DNA from: Ptiloglossa arizonensis | Taxonomy: Eukaryota > Arthropoda > Insecta > Hymenoptera > Colletidae | Assembly (NCBI RefSeq): GCF_051014685.1 | Contig: NC_135059.1 | Location: 8,246,001-8,310,000 of the forward strand | Direction: 5' to 3' | DNA: 64,000 nucleotides | Shown here: one piece after another, positions 35,520-49,159 of the stretch | Numbering within the stretch: position 1 is the first letter of the stretch | Layout of the letters: the number at the start of each line of letters is the position of its first letter | Notes under the pieces: model-generated | Seen by the model: the letters and a program-made list of their open reading frames with translations, nothing else | Databases searched by the model: none | Told to the model about the DNA's origin: nothing | Program-made: the position numbers and the translations under genes

Positions 35520-38500
35520 GTTGAACACAGCTGTTTGAAATGTTCGATGAAATTCCAATTAAAGTTCGTTTGTTAAATTACAGAGTATCTCGATTCTCGA
35601 AACGATTCTTTCGCGCGTTCACTCGATTCATCTAAACGTGTTTCCACTGTCCACGATGGGATCTCAATTTGACACCATTTGCCATTTTCCACCGTCGAGT
35701 AAAATGTCCATTTTACACCGAGGTGGGAATCCTGATGAAACCGATCGATGCTATTACTCGCAATTACGGTTGAAAAAATGCGCCGCGATTTCACAAGCAG
35801 AATCTTTCGATCGATCACCGCGATACGTCTCCGAGGTTCGCATTTTTCTTTTACGATCGTAGCTCCGTTTACGACCAAATTACATAACGCCGCGTACGAA
35901 GAGACGATTGCGCAACAAGAGCAACACCACCAAACTGGACGCGATGCACTTCGCCAGAGTGCATTGCAGGTGCATTCGCGAATTTCCCCGGGTGCGTTCA
36001 CACGCGAGTAACTGTAACGTCAATATTATTCTTTATTATGTGCTAATAACCTCTCGACGTTTTTCTTCGTGTTTTTTTTTTTTTTCTTATTTTATTTTAC
36101 TGGAAAGAAATAACAAAAGTTTCCCGATTCCTAGAGTAACGTGACCGTTAACACTTGGTGCTTTTGTTAAGTACGATCATGAGTTAATTCGTGTTGGTAT
36201 TTACATTATCTATTTCAATTTATGAAACCCAGGGCGTAATAGAATATTTCGAAAATTCAATTTGGAAGATTATTCAAAAATTTGAATCTCTGTATGTAGT
36301 TAAACAACAGTTTCAGAACACATAATATGGTAAAGATAACGAGATATGGAATTTGAAAAAAAGTATCAAAAGTTATAGAAAATTCTATTTTAATTCATTA
36401 TGTATAAATTAAGTTTATTGAAGTTTATTTAGATTGTTTTACCTCCACGTTCAAATCGTACTCTCCTTGTAAATTCAATGACTCGAATTTATTGTATAAA
36501 TTGAACAGAATTTTATTCGAATATTAAATAAAAATTTCAGTGAAAGTTTTGTAGAATTCATTTGAACAGTAAATAAAAATTCGAAGGAAAATCCTGTAGA
36601 ATTTATTCGCAAGGTCTATTCGATTGAAATGTCTACCTCGATTGTATAATTAAAATAGTAATTTTCATCGGGCAAAGAAGACGATAAAAATCGTTCCTCG
36701 TTTATTCGTTCTTTGAAAATTTCATTTCATATTTCGTATTTTGATAAATTTCTCACCGGATCGAGCAGTGACACACATTTTACAAAAACACCACGAAGAC
36801 GTGTCGTTTACGTAACACCGAGGAAATCGATAGTGCGTTGCGTGAGCCCGGCGAATTGATCGTGGAATTTGAGGATCTTGTAATACGGTTAATTCGACAT
36901 CCCGTCACGTTCTCTCGTACACCGACAGAATCGTGAACAGGCGTACAGAGAAACACTGGAGAGGAGGCTGAAATTAGCGAAGGGCTCGAGTGACGAATGT
37001 TTCCGATCAACTCGAACGTTACCGAAAATTACGCGTCGAGACAATTGAGCACGAAATAAAATAAAAATTATACCGCACAATTATAAGAAGCATTTTTTCT
37101 CCTATAAAATTACAAGGTTAAAATAATCGTCCGATGACTAAAATATTTTCGTTCCACGTGTTCGAAAGAACATTTATAAAGAAAATTTGTTTCTTCAAAA
37201 TGTTGCAATTGTAACGTGTTAATTCTATCGTGAAATAATTCTAACGTTGATTTACATACGAATAAAGTATTTTCGCTTTCGGTAACGTTAAAATCTTAAA
37301 TAACAGGGAAGTTATATGTATATAATATATTATACATATTTTTTTCTTTTGGTTCTAACGATATCAGATGATAAATTATTCGCGTAATTGTATTTATTGG
37401 ACATATGAGCAATAGAGGATATAAAAAATGTGCTAATTAAGAGCATCTTAATCGAAATCTTAAATTATGAAATAAATTATTTCGAATGATTACTATCTGA
37501 AACTTTAACTACGAAATGCTCATTAGCGATTGATATCGGATTTGTAAATTGAAAGAAACATTCCGTATAAGTAAGAAATTGAAAGTAATTGAAATATAAA
37601 TCGTATTCAAATATGATCTTCTAATACTGATACACATTTTTTTAACGATTTTACTAATTCTGCACTTGTTTCTCAGAATTAATTTTCTTCTCTTCTTTTC
37701 ACTCTGTCAATATTTATTTCACATTACTTCGGTAACTAAAAATAACCAAAAAGTAATGCTCGAAAACGTTCCTAAACAAATTATTAATACAATTGTACAT
37801 TTCAACCGTCACAATGTACAAGTTTTGGGTCACTCTTGTTGATATCTAATTTTAAAAAGAATCGAAACCGTTCGTGTAACGTTAGAAATTACTGCATCAA
37901 CGTCACTGCACCTGTCCACTCTGTTTAGAGTGCAATTGCATCGTGTTACTTTGATCGTTCGTGTTACGAATTTTTCGTAATATATCGAGCCACACGACTT
38001 CTGTCTACTCGAAAGTTTTCGTACAGGAAAGAAACGAATGCCCATCGCTGCATGAAATACGTCCGTCGGTGTTACTACTCGTTGAACCATGTAACTCGAT
38101 GTAATCGTCGCTTCGTGACGTAAGGAACGTAATTTCATCGAATAACGGTGTTTAGTTTAATGACGCCATTACGCTTGATACATATATGCGGGGCTGCTGC
38201 GTATTTCTTTGACGCTGATTCGTGCGACTTTTTCTCCCCATTAGAGATGCAGTTTTGCTCGGCAATTGTTCTGCAATAATTGACTACGGTCTTCTACAAC
38301 GTTTCTTTCCAACAACGAATCGTGTTACACATCTATTAAGTAATTATAATTAGCGTACCATGAAACGTGTAATAATTAATTCAGCACGCAATACACTTGA
38401 CGTAATAATTTTAAATATATTTCCCTGTGAATCGTGGCTTTGTAAATTGTTACAGGGACCGTTGCGTTTACGCGAAGAATTCATTATACGGAATTATGTA

Positions 38501-39720
38501 TATTCTTTTCCCTCCTGACTTAAATATTATTAAACAGGAAATTAAACGTACGTGTGTTTATATTTGTTACGCATACGTTATACGAGGCGAGTGTGGAATG
38601 TTTGAAAGCTTCTATTTTTTTAAATTTCTACTTCTTTCGAACGTTTCTTTCGAGCTCGAAGTTTGCAAAAATAATCGAGCGGGTAAAATATTCTCCGGTG
38701 AGTCGTTTCATTGCACGATGTTATTAATCGACGTGCATTCGAGATGTTTCATCCGTGAACAAAAATAAAAAAAATAAAAATAGAAACGACCGGTCGCTTC
38801 CTAAATGCAACGCGTTCTGCTCGGTTTCGTTGAACGAAAGTAACAGAAACTTTGATGAGAAATACACGTTCCCCGGATTTATGTAACTCCGTGGTCGACG
38901 AATCAATAATCTTTCGAGCCTTTGTTTCCTACCGGTGTGTTACAACTGAATACGAAATTACAAGCGACGTGTAGAAATTTTGCAATTCCAAAAGTTCTTT
39001 AACAAGGTGAATAAGTAATCTCTCCGGTCCATAAATAATAAGCATTTCGAAGTATTGGCTTGAAATACATATGTATTTCAGAATGACTAGTAGGAAAATA
39101 GAAACCTGAAAGTATACTGGGTGTCCTGTAAAAAGTGCTACTTTAATTCTCGAGTATAATAGTATCGTACTTGTACGAATGTACATTTACTTTTCATTTA
39201 CTTGGACAGTTTCTGTAATGTATTTAATAAATGAATAAATTTGTCTTTCGTTGATCTTACTTTTTCTTCTTTTTTAACTAACTAGTTACATTGCTCTTTT
39301 ATTTATATGTAACGTTTTATTATCGAATAACTTTACACGTAACGCTCTTTAAGTAAATATTACTATTTCTGCTGTCTCGTGTACACGAAAAGTTATTATT
39401 ATACTAATGTATACGTGTCCACGGTCACAAAGATCTGCAGCTGGATATTTAATTTCTGTTCCTGGTTTATTAAGCCGCGGAGTCAGGGAGTCCCCCGCCA
39501 TTGTCTCAAAGAGACGATAATGCACTTGCACAACTTGCAGAGTAACTCGATCCTTCGTCACCAGGATCCATACCGGTGAGAACTCGGACATCGTGGACGA
39601 GGGGTTTTTTCTCAAGGAAGACTTTCCTTCCTGCGTGGCTCGTAAATGCCGATGAAAAGATTCAGACTTCCGTTTAGGATCGTCACGGTCTGACATTGAT
39701 TTGGCCGCTCTTGGCCATTG
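35520..39720. other. AT-rich sequence without a recognised gene
   Basis: It contains a two-copy duplication of about 60 bp (36500-36615, sharing AATAAAAATT and TGTAGAATT), a TA-rich near-palindrome at about 37315-37340 and an exact 20-bp palindrome at 39061-39080 (TGAAATACAT / ATGTATTTCA). Two frames were considered and not accepted: 35573-36001 (minus) and 39349-39696 (minus, starting MSDRDDPKRKSESF). Confidence 0.5.
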
Positions 39721-39724
39721 TCTT

Positions 39725-40410
39725 TCACGAGATAATTGTGAGAAGTGGAAAATTTGTTTCGTTCCAGAAGCAGAGAGGAGTCTAGAGAAGTTGTGATGAT
39801 CTTCTGCGTCAGGGTTTCACGAACGAATGAAATTGTTGTGTAATTTGAAAAGGTACAAATTTGAATTCTGTTTAATCTACAGTGCCAAAAACTCCTTTCA
39901 TGGTGAATTAAGTTGTTCTTGTTGGGTGAGGTGTTTCTCGAGGAATACTAATTGTCAGAAGTGGAAAATTTGCTCTAGAAGTAGAGAGGAGTCTAGAGAA
40001 CTTGAAAAAGTAAAAATTTGAATACTATTTAACCTACAGTGTAATTAACTTTCACAGTTAATTACAGTCGAACAGGACGAATTAACATGATTTTCAAGTT
40101 CAAAGAATGACGATGTATGAGGTGAATGAGGTGAACGACGATGTTGAATGAGGTGTTTGTCAAGGAAGACTAATTGTGAAAAATAGAAAATTTTTTGAAA
40201 AACAGAAAATCTAGACGAAAAGAGGAGTCTAAAGAAGTTTTGACCGTCTGCATTAGAATTTGGAAAACGAAAGAAATTGTTGCGCAACTTGAAAGAATAA
40301 GAATGTAAACTCTGTTTAATCTACAATGTCGAAGACTCCTCCTTTCACAGTTAATTACAGTCGAACACGCCAGAGTAACATGATTTTCAAGTTCAACAGA
40401 TGACGATGTC
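39725..40410. repeat. Tandem repeat, unit about 216-220 bp or larger, about 3 copies
   Basis: Recurring blocks are AATTGTGAGAAGTGGAAAAT, AGAGAGGAGTCTAGAGAA, TTTAATCTACAGTG and CAGTTAATTACAGTCGAACA with TTAACATGATTTTCAAGTTC. Block order is kept, but spacing varies because of insertions. The short open frames inside are by-products. Confidence 0.8.
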
Positions 40411-41870
40411 GGTTCTCGTTCATTAATTACACGATCAAAGACGAACGCGTTAATACTCGGCATTAACGTAACAAGGTCGAGACGTAACAGCTGCGTATTA
40501 GAACACAACTGTTGCCTGTAAATCGCACAGCAATCGCAATAAACAATGGCCTCTACGCATATCATTACCATACGTATTATTAATCCCGGACAAATCATTA
40601 TTCTTACCGTGTTACGACCTTCAAATTATAGTTACGATATTCAACGAGATGCTCAATGATATTTTGCCTCGCGTTTGCATGAATTGAATTTCAAGTAGTT
40701 TAGAATCTGCGAGAACGCAGTTTCGAAAATACGACCTTACTTCGGCTTGGTCGAAAAAAAAATTAATTTAGGTAAATTTATTTCGTCGGCTGTTCATCGA
40801 ACGACTATACTTTATATAGGAATAAAACACTGCTGGTTCCTCGTCTCTGTTTGCCACGTGTCGTATTAAAAAATTAACCGAATTTATATTTAACTCTCAT
40901 TTACATTCACTGTTTCCACATCGTGTTGAATTATTTTCATCTTTGGTGTAGCTTCTACGAATTTAAAAAAACAATTAGTTTGTCTTTTCTAGATTAATTT
41001 CCCATTGCAAATACATTGAGTACGATCTTTCAAACTGTAACTTTCAAACGGAATAATCCTTGTAGCTATACTGCATAAATTATAATCGATTACGCTTAAG
41101 TAATCTCATTAGAAATTCAGTCTAAACTCGAGTAGCTTCACTGTCGACACGTGCTCTGTTTTTTACGTTTCTTTAATCGATTCGAAGGTTGCTTCGTTCT
41201 TTTTGCACAACGTTCGTGTGCATTAGAAAACTGAACGTCTAGTTGTAAAAAAATTATAAAAATGTGTAACGAATAACTAGGAATAGAATACTGACACCTA
41301 AAAATATCTAAAAACATCAGTTTTACAATGTAAATCAACAAACAAGAGTACTGTAAGCTTCTAAGATCATCTTTCTCCAGTCAAAAATTATAACGTACGA
41401 ATGAATGAATTTCCTTAACTAAAATCTGAGCACATTCCAAAGAGGTTAGAAGAAAATTCAAGTCTTGAAACTTTACACCTGAAAACTCACAGAATATTCA
41501 CTAAAATTTTAATACCTGTAAAAGAAGAAAGGTTTGTCTCAATGTCTCCTAAATAGAGAACACTGGTACGTTAACGGTTTGAAGATCGTTGAGAGTTAAT
41601 CGAAGGTGTAAAATCGCGCAAGGATCGATACAAGCCACCCGGTAGATCGATCCTCGGCGAGTCCTCGACGCGTGGATAACCGGGCATATGCGAGTTGAGA
41701 TCGAGCTCAGGAGGGCAACGCCCGAAGTGGCCTTGCTCGCGACCTCCTCGGTGAGAGCTTCTCCGGAGGCTGCTCTTCTCCTTTACGCGCGCACGCGCAC
41801 CTTTGCAACCGGGTGGATGCGTGCCTCTCTGACGCGAGTCGAGGAAGAGCGGTGAGATGACAAAAGAACA
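40410..41870. other. No gene recognised; CpG-rich stretch next to a purine array
   Basis: AT-rich to 41570, then a CpG-rich 300-bp stretch (41600-41860) leading into the purine array. No splice-competent coding exon is visible on either strand. Confidence 0.5.
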
Positions 41871-41877
41871 AAACGAC

Positions 41878-42215
41878 CAGAATAGGGAGAGCCAGGGAGA
41901 GCCAGGGAGAGCCAGGGAGAGCCAGGGAGAGCTAGGGAGAGCTAAGGAGGGCTGGGAGAGCTGGGGAGAGACGGGGAGAGCTAGGGCGGGATGGGGAGAG
42001 ACGGGGAAAACGGGGAGAGACGAGGAGAGCCAAAGAGAGCTAGGGAGAGCTAGGGAGAGATGGGGAGAAACGGGGAGAGACGAGGAGAGTCAAGGAGAGC
42101 TGGGGAGAGCTAGGGAGAGACGGGGAGAGCCAAGGAGAGAGAGGGAGAAACGGGAAGAGACGGGAAGAGCCAGGGAGAGCCAGGGAGAGCCAAAGGAGAG
42201 ATCGCGAAAGAAGCA
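41878..42215. repeat. Purine-rich minisatellite, about 11-12-bp unit
   Basis: About 28 units of GGGAGAGCCAG with variants (GGGAGAGCTA, GGGAGAGACG) on the plus strand. Purines dominate, so a minus-strand transcript would carry a long pyrimidine run. The 131-codon Glu/Arg/Gly frame on the plus strand and its minus counterpart are products of the repeat, not genes. Confidence 0.93.
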
Positions 42216-42259
42216 GACTAAAGGGCGGAGCAACTGTAGGCAAAAGACGTAGCGAGAGA

Positions 42260-44090
42260 GAGCAATAGAAATCGTGGGACTGGAAAAGCTGCAAAACAGT
42301 CTAGGGAGATACGAAGAGGAGGAGACATACCACGAGAGATGCGCTAATCACGAGAACATCATAAATACGTCCAGATTCCACCTTCGATCCCTTTCCAACC
42401 ATCGCGTCATCTCTCCCACCCTCGTTCTTATGGGCAGGCCTCTCGATAACTAATGACACAGGGACGGAATGGACTGGCCAACAGAGAAACCTAACTAGAG
42501 GAGCAGGATTTAGTAGTCTGGCGGAGATGTTGGAATTTCAGAAGCTTTAGGCCTGGATGCACTCTCGAAGAGCCCATGGAAACAGGAATGTTAATGAAGT
42601 CAATCCTCGTTGGTTCTTGGCGAATGTTTCCATCGATATTCGTGTTGTGGAATGGTTTCGAACGCAGAGAGCAGAGAGTTCACGAATAATTTGCGTTACG
42701 GATGAATTTCTTAAAGGCACGAGAATAAAATCACTGATAACCGTTGGTTCATTGGGATTATTAAATGGAAAGCGGACCCGATATTAATCTATAATTTCTG
42801 CGCGTGCTCCGATTCGGTTCACGGTCGGATATCAAAGGAACGGGCCCGACTTTCTCTCGAATTGGAAAAACCGTTTTCCACTAATTTTCTGCAAAAAGAC
42901 TTTTACAATGCGCTCGCGTACGTACGGATCCAGGGAACAGGGGCAAAGCGGTCGTTAGAGATTCGAGGACAACTTGCAAATAGCGGTTTCGCTCGTAGAT
43001 CACTTCAATTTCCTTTTTCGAGAAACACTGTTACGACGACGCTGGCAATTATCGCTGAAATCTCGACAAACGAATCCGTTCGCGTACCCAATTCCCAATA
43101 ACTTCGAATATACCTCGAAAGAAACTGTTGCCCTCCCTATCTTCATCGACAATCAGGAGAACAATTACAATGCGAAAGTTAAACGAGCCGGACTTCACAC
43201 CGGCTTTATTACTTCGTTTCAGATAACAATCCGCAGTGATTATCTGCATACGAAGCGCGCTAGCTGTGTTCCCGATCGGAGATGCGATTGCTCTCCCCGG
43301 AATGATGAAAAATTCCTGGGCCAGTGCTCGTTCTGGTCGAAGCGCACCTACGTTCCAGGTGCTTACCAATCGGACCATCTAACACGACTCGCAATTAACA
43401 AATATTGACGTCCATTACGGTTTACACGCGCGGTTCGTTATTTTTCCTCGTGATCGGAGGTATCCGATTTATGAGCGAACGATTGGTACCTACGATTCCA
43501 GACAACGTGTATATCGTTCGATGGAACTTGGTGCAGTTTTCCATTTCAATCTGAGAACCGCTAGAAATAGGGAGAGCGGTCCCCTCCCCTTGCAAAGCGA
43601 TGCATTTCCCGATGCACCGACGGTAACGAATCCACACACGTATGATGCTTATGCAAGATGCCGTTGCAATGACTCCTTTCCCCTTCTCATAATTTCAGTT
43701 CTTCCTGATTCGGTTACAACGTTAGAATTATGCAAACATTCCATCGCAACCGCGTGTAACGCAGTTTACCCCTTTTCGTACCGTTGCTCGACCCATCGAT
43801 CGTAAACAATTCTCGCTTTTCTTTCCCCTTAACACCGTGGGGATCTTCGTACACGCTCACCTCGAACGATTTTCATTGATAGACGCGAACCTGCTACCAA
43901 CCGTTGCTCGATCGAATGGGACTCTGCGTTCATCGTCGTCGTCATCGTGCGTATTTCACGGTTTAGGTATTTCACTCTTTGACAGAACGTTCCCTTTGAT
44001 CTGTACTTCGTTGCACGCTACTGTCCTTGACTTGACGTGATTGAACCGAACAGAGCTTTTCTAATTTCTAGAGTGTCCTGTAGACAGAGT
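42260..44090. other. No gene recognised
   Basis: Mixed-composition sequence with open frames on both strands (for example 42974-43408 plus, 144 codons) that match nothing I know. There is no repeat structure. Confidence 0.45.
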
Positions 44091-44109
44091 GAAAGTTTTC
44101 GAGTCTGTT

Positions 44110-45140
44110 GACACTTTGACCAATAGAGCCTTCAAGTTGGCGTAGGATTTGGACTAAAAGTTTGGAAGATGGTTTATACTTGGATTAGAAGTTTTCCAAT
44201 TAGTTTAGATTTGGATTAGAAGTTTTCCAATTAGTCTAAACTTGGATTAGAAGTTTTCCAATTGGTCTAGACTTCGATTAGAAGTTTTCCAATTACTGTA
44301 AACTTGGATTAAAAGATTTCCAATTGGTCTAGACTTGGATTAGAAGCTTTCAAATTGATCTGTACTTTGGACTAGTTTGTACTGAAAACCCTCAAGATGA
44401 TCTGGATTTGAATCTAAAGTACCTACTTTGTCTAAACTTGGATTAGAAACTTTCCAATTGATCTATACTTTGGACTAGTCTATGCTGAAAACCCTCAAGA
44501 TGATCTGGATTTTAACTTAAGTACCTAGTTGGTCTAGACTTGGACCATAAATCCTATAATTGTCCTAGACTTTGAAAGTCTTCTAGTTTGCCCAGCCTTG
44601 AAACGAAAGTTTCCCAGTTAGTCGAGATCCAGACTGAAAGTTTTCACACTCATGTAGACTTGAACCAATAGAAATAACTAAAGATATATGGGACGAAGAG
44701 ATGGAGAGCCTTCAAATTGGTACAGACCTGGTCTGATAGCCATCAAAGTTAGCGTCGGCTTGAATTGAAAGGTTTCAAGTTGATGTAGACTGATAGTTTC
44801 CAAATTGGGATAGACATGCACTATAAGTCTTCCAATTAATCTACACCTAGAGTACAAGTTCTTCAGTTACTCTAGCTTGGATTGAAATATTTCCAGTTGA
44901 TTTATTAGAAGATTTCTAATAAATCTACACTTAGAGTACAAGTTCTCGAGTTACTCTAGCTTGAATTGAAATAATTCCAGTTAATTCATTAGAAGAATTC
45001 TAATAAATCTACATTTGGAGTACAAGTTCTCCAGTTACTCTACCTTGGATTAAAGGATTTCCAATTGATCTATCAGAAGATTTCCAATAAATCTACAAAT
45101 AGAGTACAAATCTTCAATTCCAGTTGACCTAGTTGTGAAT
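44110..45140. repeat. Degenerate minisatellite, about 31-bp unit, over 1 kb
   Basis: The unit is TTGGATTAGAAGTTTTCCAA then TTGGTCTAGAC. The best-kept copies are at 44190-44350. Further right the copies fuse into longer higher-order units (about 115 bp, sharing TCTACACTTAGAGTACAAGT and CTCTAGCTTG at 44845-45060). There are too many stops in every frame to be coding. Confidence 0.9.
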
Positions 45141-45199
45141 CGAAGGTCTACCAGTTGATCTACAATTGTACGGTAGACTAGGAGCAGTTTAAAGAATTC

Positions 45200-48100
45200 T
45201 AGACTCTTCAGTGGTAGAAAGTGCCTGGAACTTAGCTACGAATAGAAATTCTCTCGTTACCATATATTCGAAAGAAAAAAAGAATGATTTTTGGAAATCT
45301 AAGAGTCGATCGTCTCGAAACAGTTTGCACGAACAATCCCGTATTAATTAATGGGTTCAATATCCCCCCTCTCAACTGTTGCTTTCTTCGGAACGAGAAA
45401 GTGGTCTCGAGCGCCTCGTAATGCTAATCTATATCGCACTCTTCCACTCCCACGACTTTCGTTCCTCGGCTTAAAGGGTTGCGTAACGAGACCGAGGCAC
45501 GCAAGAACTCCCATAAAATCATGAAACGCCTCAAAATGACTGGAACAGTAAAATTTTCATTGACGAATTGCCGGCCAGTTCTTTTCACGGTTCTCGAAGA
45601 GAGCAACTCGCGCGGTGAGTCATCGATCGACGTGCATGCACTTCGAATTATTTGTAAAATAAAACGAGAACGAGCCGGCCAACCGACACGGACGATCGCG
45701 TTCGCTTTTGTTCTCGGTGAAACGGAGGGAAAATATAAAACCGGTGATATATTACACTGATCAATTGTTTCAATTGTTTTTACCGTTCGAGCAATTTCAG
45801 TAAGTAAACGCGTGAAACTAAATATGAAATTTGTCACGCCTGCGAACCCTGAACGTGCAACCGACGATTTCGAATAACGCATTAGGTACTCGTTCCTTTC
45901 GTTTGGAACAGCACCATCGATTGTTTCTTTTGTAAAATACTTGGTTTATCTACCGAGGGTGGTCTAAAGTAATTAGAACGTGTACCAAAGATAACCAAAG
46001 CGTTATCAGTTACTCGAATACTTCGCATAATTCTTCTGTGTGCTATCAGCCGGTGAAACGTGTGAAACAAGGGTCCATTTATCGCGAAAAGTATTTAACT
46101 ATTCGATCACAAGATGTATAAATAACACCTGAAAGTGTTTCGTGTAAAATACACGATAATTGAAACATGGAGAATGAATCAAATATCAGAAATGAAACAG
46201 TAGCTTTCCAACGAATTGTTTATCGAATATTTATCTTGTGTATTTGATAAAATATTATTCATCTTCCTTCGAGTAGATGGTCTCCTAATTATTTCGACCA
46301 GTACATCAAAGATTTGAAAATTTAAAGAAAAATCTACTTCACCTGTAATTGCCAAAATATTCTCTCAGGAAACTGCATACATATTGTAACAATTGGCTTA
46401 CCTGCAACAGAAACAACGAAACGAGTTGTTAGTATGTCGTTTAATGTTTTTCGAAAATCTACGTATACGTCGAGTTGTACATATTTTTATTGTTGATGGA
46501 CTGATAAAAATTCTCCACCATGGAGTACACAGTTCAGAAAATATTCCAAGTTGTTGTTACATTTTCTATCGCGTTTTCTCATTTTCGCTTCGAGGTTTTT
46601 ATAAACCGATATCAATTTTTTGTTATTTACGACCCAGGAGTTTTCTTTCGTTTTGATTATCACCTTGAAGGATCTATTCAACCGTGTCATTCGTGATCGA
46701 CAGAATTCTGATCAGTAGATCGGTAACAAAAATGATAGGCGTGGACATGTTATATCATGATTTAACCTGCCTACGAGTTCTCCATCATTTTACTTAATGG
46801 ATGTATCCTACATAGTATTATCTTTAAATTACTACTTTATCTCGTATCTACTGCATCCTTTAGGAACGACGACGTCTCGCTTACAGGCACACAAGGATGT
46901 AATAAAGATAGAAGGATCATTCAGAGATCAAAAACAGATCGTTATGTACGCGACGACATGGTATCAAGTACGTTTAAGATTAGATATTAATCTAACGAAC
47001 AAAAACACTCCTGCACGCTAAAAACTGGATATGGATATAGGAGAGTCTTTTACTCTAAACGTTCAAAAGTTTCTTTCCTTTTTTTTTTCTTCATTTTCTT
47101 GAGCGTTCGTCAGCTGCTCGAGAAATATGTTTTAAAATTATTACATTTAAATTTTACAAATTAACGAAGCTACGAAGATTGTAAGGTTAAGAAGTGTCCC
47201 TAAGAAGTATGTACAAATAGCTACCAAATGATTTTCTCGTGAAGAAAAATATTTAAAAACATATGAAAAAACTTTTTCTTATTTGCAGTTTACCTGTCGA
47301 GGAAATCGAGTTTAAAAATCCGTTTTGTGCGTACGTGTTTACGGTTAGTATAGTACCACATGTTTGCAATATTTTGATCGTGATTCGAAGCAACTATTTT
47401 CCAAAAGAGATCGTTCAATTATTTTACAGTCAGAAATAGATTGGAATTGTGTACTCTGTAGTAAGGAACAGCAGCAGAAAACTTGCCGTTATACACACTG
47501 AAAGTCTCTATCGTATTGAGGTATTCCTTGTTAGCATAACTCATCATTGTGATCGTTCGAAGGAAACTAACAGCTCACGTATACAAGGTAATAGGGAAAC
47601 TTGAGCGAACATTATTTTGAAACACGATTGTTCGAAAGGAACTAACAGCTTGCGTAAATGAGGTAATACAGAAACTCGAGCGAACGTTGTTTATAAACAT
47701 CATCGGTGTTATACGCTGCTCGACGAATTGTGTCTTTAAAGCGGGTTTTCGAACTCGATTTTCTCAAAAACTTAAACGAAGGAAAAGGTATTCTATATTT
47801 TTTTTTACAATATATTCCTTTACGAGGAATTATCTGGTGCTTCCTTGTACATACTTGTCAGGAATACTCTGTATAGTATAATTCATATTTAAGCTTACTT
47901 GTAACGTAATGTGATTAAATTAATCATAGAATTTCAATAAAAATTGTCTTCGAAACTACTTTTACCTAGAAATCTTTCTTAGAGACTTACGAATCAATTT
48001 TCACGAAATTTCACACACATACAAAACAAGCATACCTTAATAGTTCGAATTACCATCTCCCATTTCTATTAAAAAAAATTTTTCCTGTAAATTTTCCAAT

Positions 48101-49155
48101 TTGGGAGGAAACCAACCTCCTTTTACCACCATCTTGGTATCTAAACGTTTACTTAAAAAATAAATTTGTCTTCGTAAAAAAAAAAACATCAATAGCGTTC
48201 GAATAAAAAATTCAGCACCCTTTTTCTACCCCCGTGGAATCCAATTTCGCCCGACGAGTCGATTCAGCTCTTCCCAGGTCCAATCGGGCGGTGATTCTTC
48301 CCCTAATGTCCGAAAAGAAAAGAAAAGAAAAAAAAAAGAAGCTGAACGGTGTAATAACAAGCATTTGGTCGGGTTGATTTACGGGCAACCGCATCTCCAG
48401 GAACCGGCGAGGGCGTTCAGCCGTGCGAGAAGAAGCGCAACGATGCATTCCTTGCACGCAGCCCTCGTCGATATTACGTAAAAACCGATTAGAATTCACG
48501 CGAGCGAGTGGATATACCGAGCGGGTTGCGGCCGCTCGAAAGAGGGAAAGAGAGCGGCTCGAAACAACTTTCCTCGTTGGTTCGGCGAGGCGGTCCGGTG
48601 TGCGCAGAGAAATTACGAATGCGGAAGTCGTGGCGCAGCAGCTTGTGTCGCGCTGGATCTTTCACTCTGTCAACTATGACACTCGGGGCGAGGGATTTAT
48701 GCTCGACTCCCCCACTCCCCGGCCACGATATAGCACAGTTTCGGACGCGAGCGGAGAGGGGGGACGCTCCAATCGGCAACGGTCACTTGAATGCGCGCGC
48801 AATCTTTCGCGACAATCCTAAAGCGTCGTCGAGTGCGAATTGGAGACGAGCAACTCTTTTTTCTTTGCAAGTTAAAATAAAAAATTGAATAACTAGGACC
48901 GTTGCAGCCTTGAGAATTCTAATCTGTTGATTTCTTAGTTCGATAATTTACCAAAATTTTACTACTTTGGAAATAGAATGTTTCATCTTAATTGAATTAA
49001 CAATTCCAAATTTTCGAGTTATTTTCACTGTTCACGGTTCGTGTTATCATAGGTCGCGTGACGAATCACGTTAGCGGATGTGTGTCACGTGCTGCGAGAA
49101 GCAAAAGAATCGACACCGTTGATTTGAATACAAATTTCGAATAAGGAAAACGAAT
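45200..49155. other. No gene recognised; one short tandem duplication
   Basis: It holds a 75-bp duplication at 47551-47695 (GATTGTTCGAAAGGAACTAA, AGGTAATA, GAAACTTGAGCGAAC), a purine tract at about 48318-48342 and a CpG-rich island at 48200-48830. Open frames of up to 152 codons (45424-45882 minus) are not recognisable. Confidence 0.5.
46400..46420 (-). promoter_or_regulatory. Candidate recursive splice site (minus strand)
   Basis: On the minus strand TTGTTTCTGTTGCAG is followed directly by GTAAGCC, cut between 46402 and 46401. A good polypyrimidine tract, CAG acceptor and consensus donor abut without an exon. This is the best ratchet-point match I found in the window. It would make sense only if the COBL-like transcript starts to the right of here. 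Confidence 0.3.
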
Positions 49156-49159
49156 AATA

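Noticed and set aside
39349..39696. 115-codon minus-strand frame starting MSDRDDPKRKSESF as a first COBL coding exon
   Set aside because: It has plausible coding texture and a GTATGG donor in phase 0, but exon A needs two leftover bases. None of its in-frame donors gives that phase, and an out-of-frame ATG precedes it.
41857..42252. 131-codon Glu/Arg/Gly-rich plus-strand frame
   Set aside because: Product of the GGGAGAGCCAG minisatellite, with no flanking gene signals.
45424..45882. 152-codon minus-strand frame
   Set aside because: No similarity to known families, no splice or promoter context and balanced shadow frames on the other strand.
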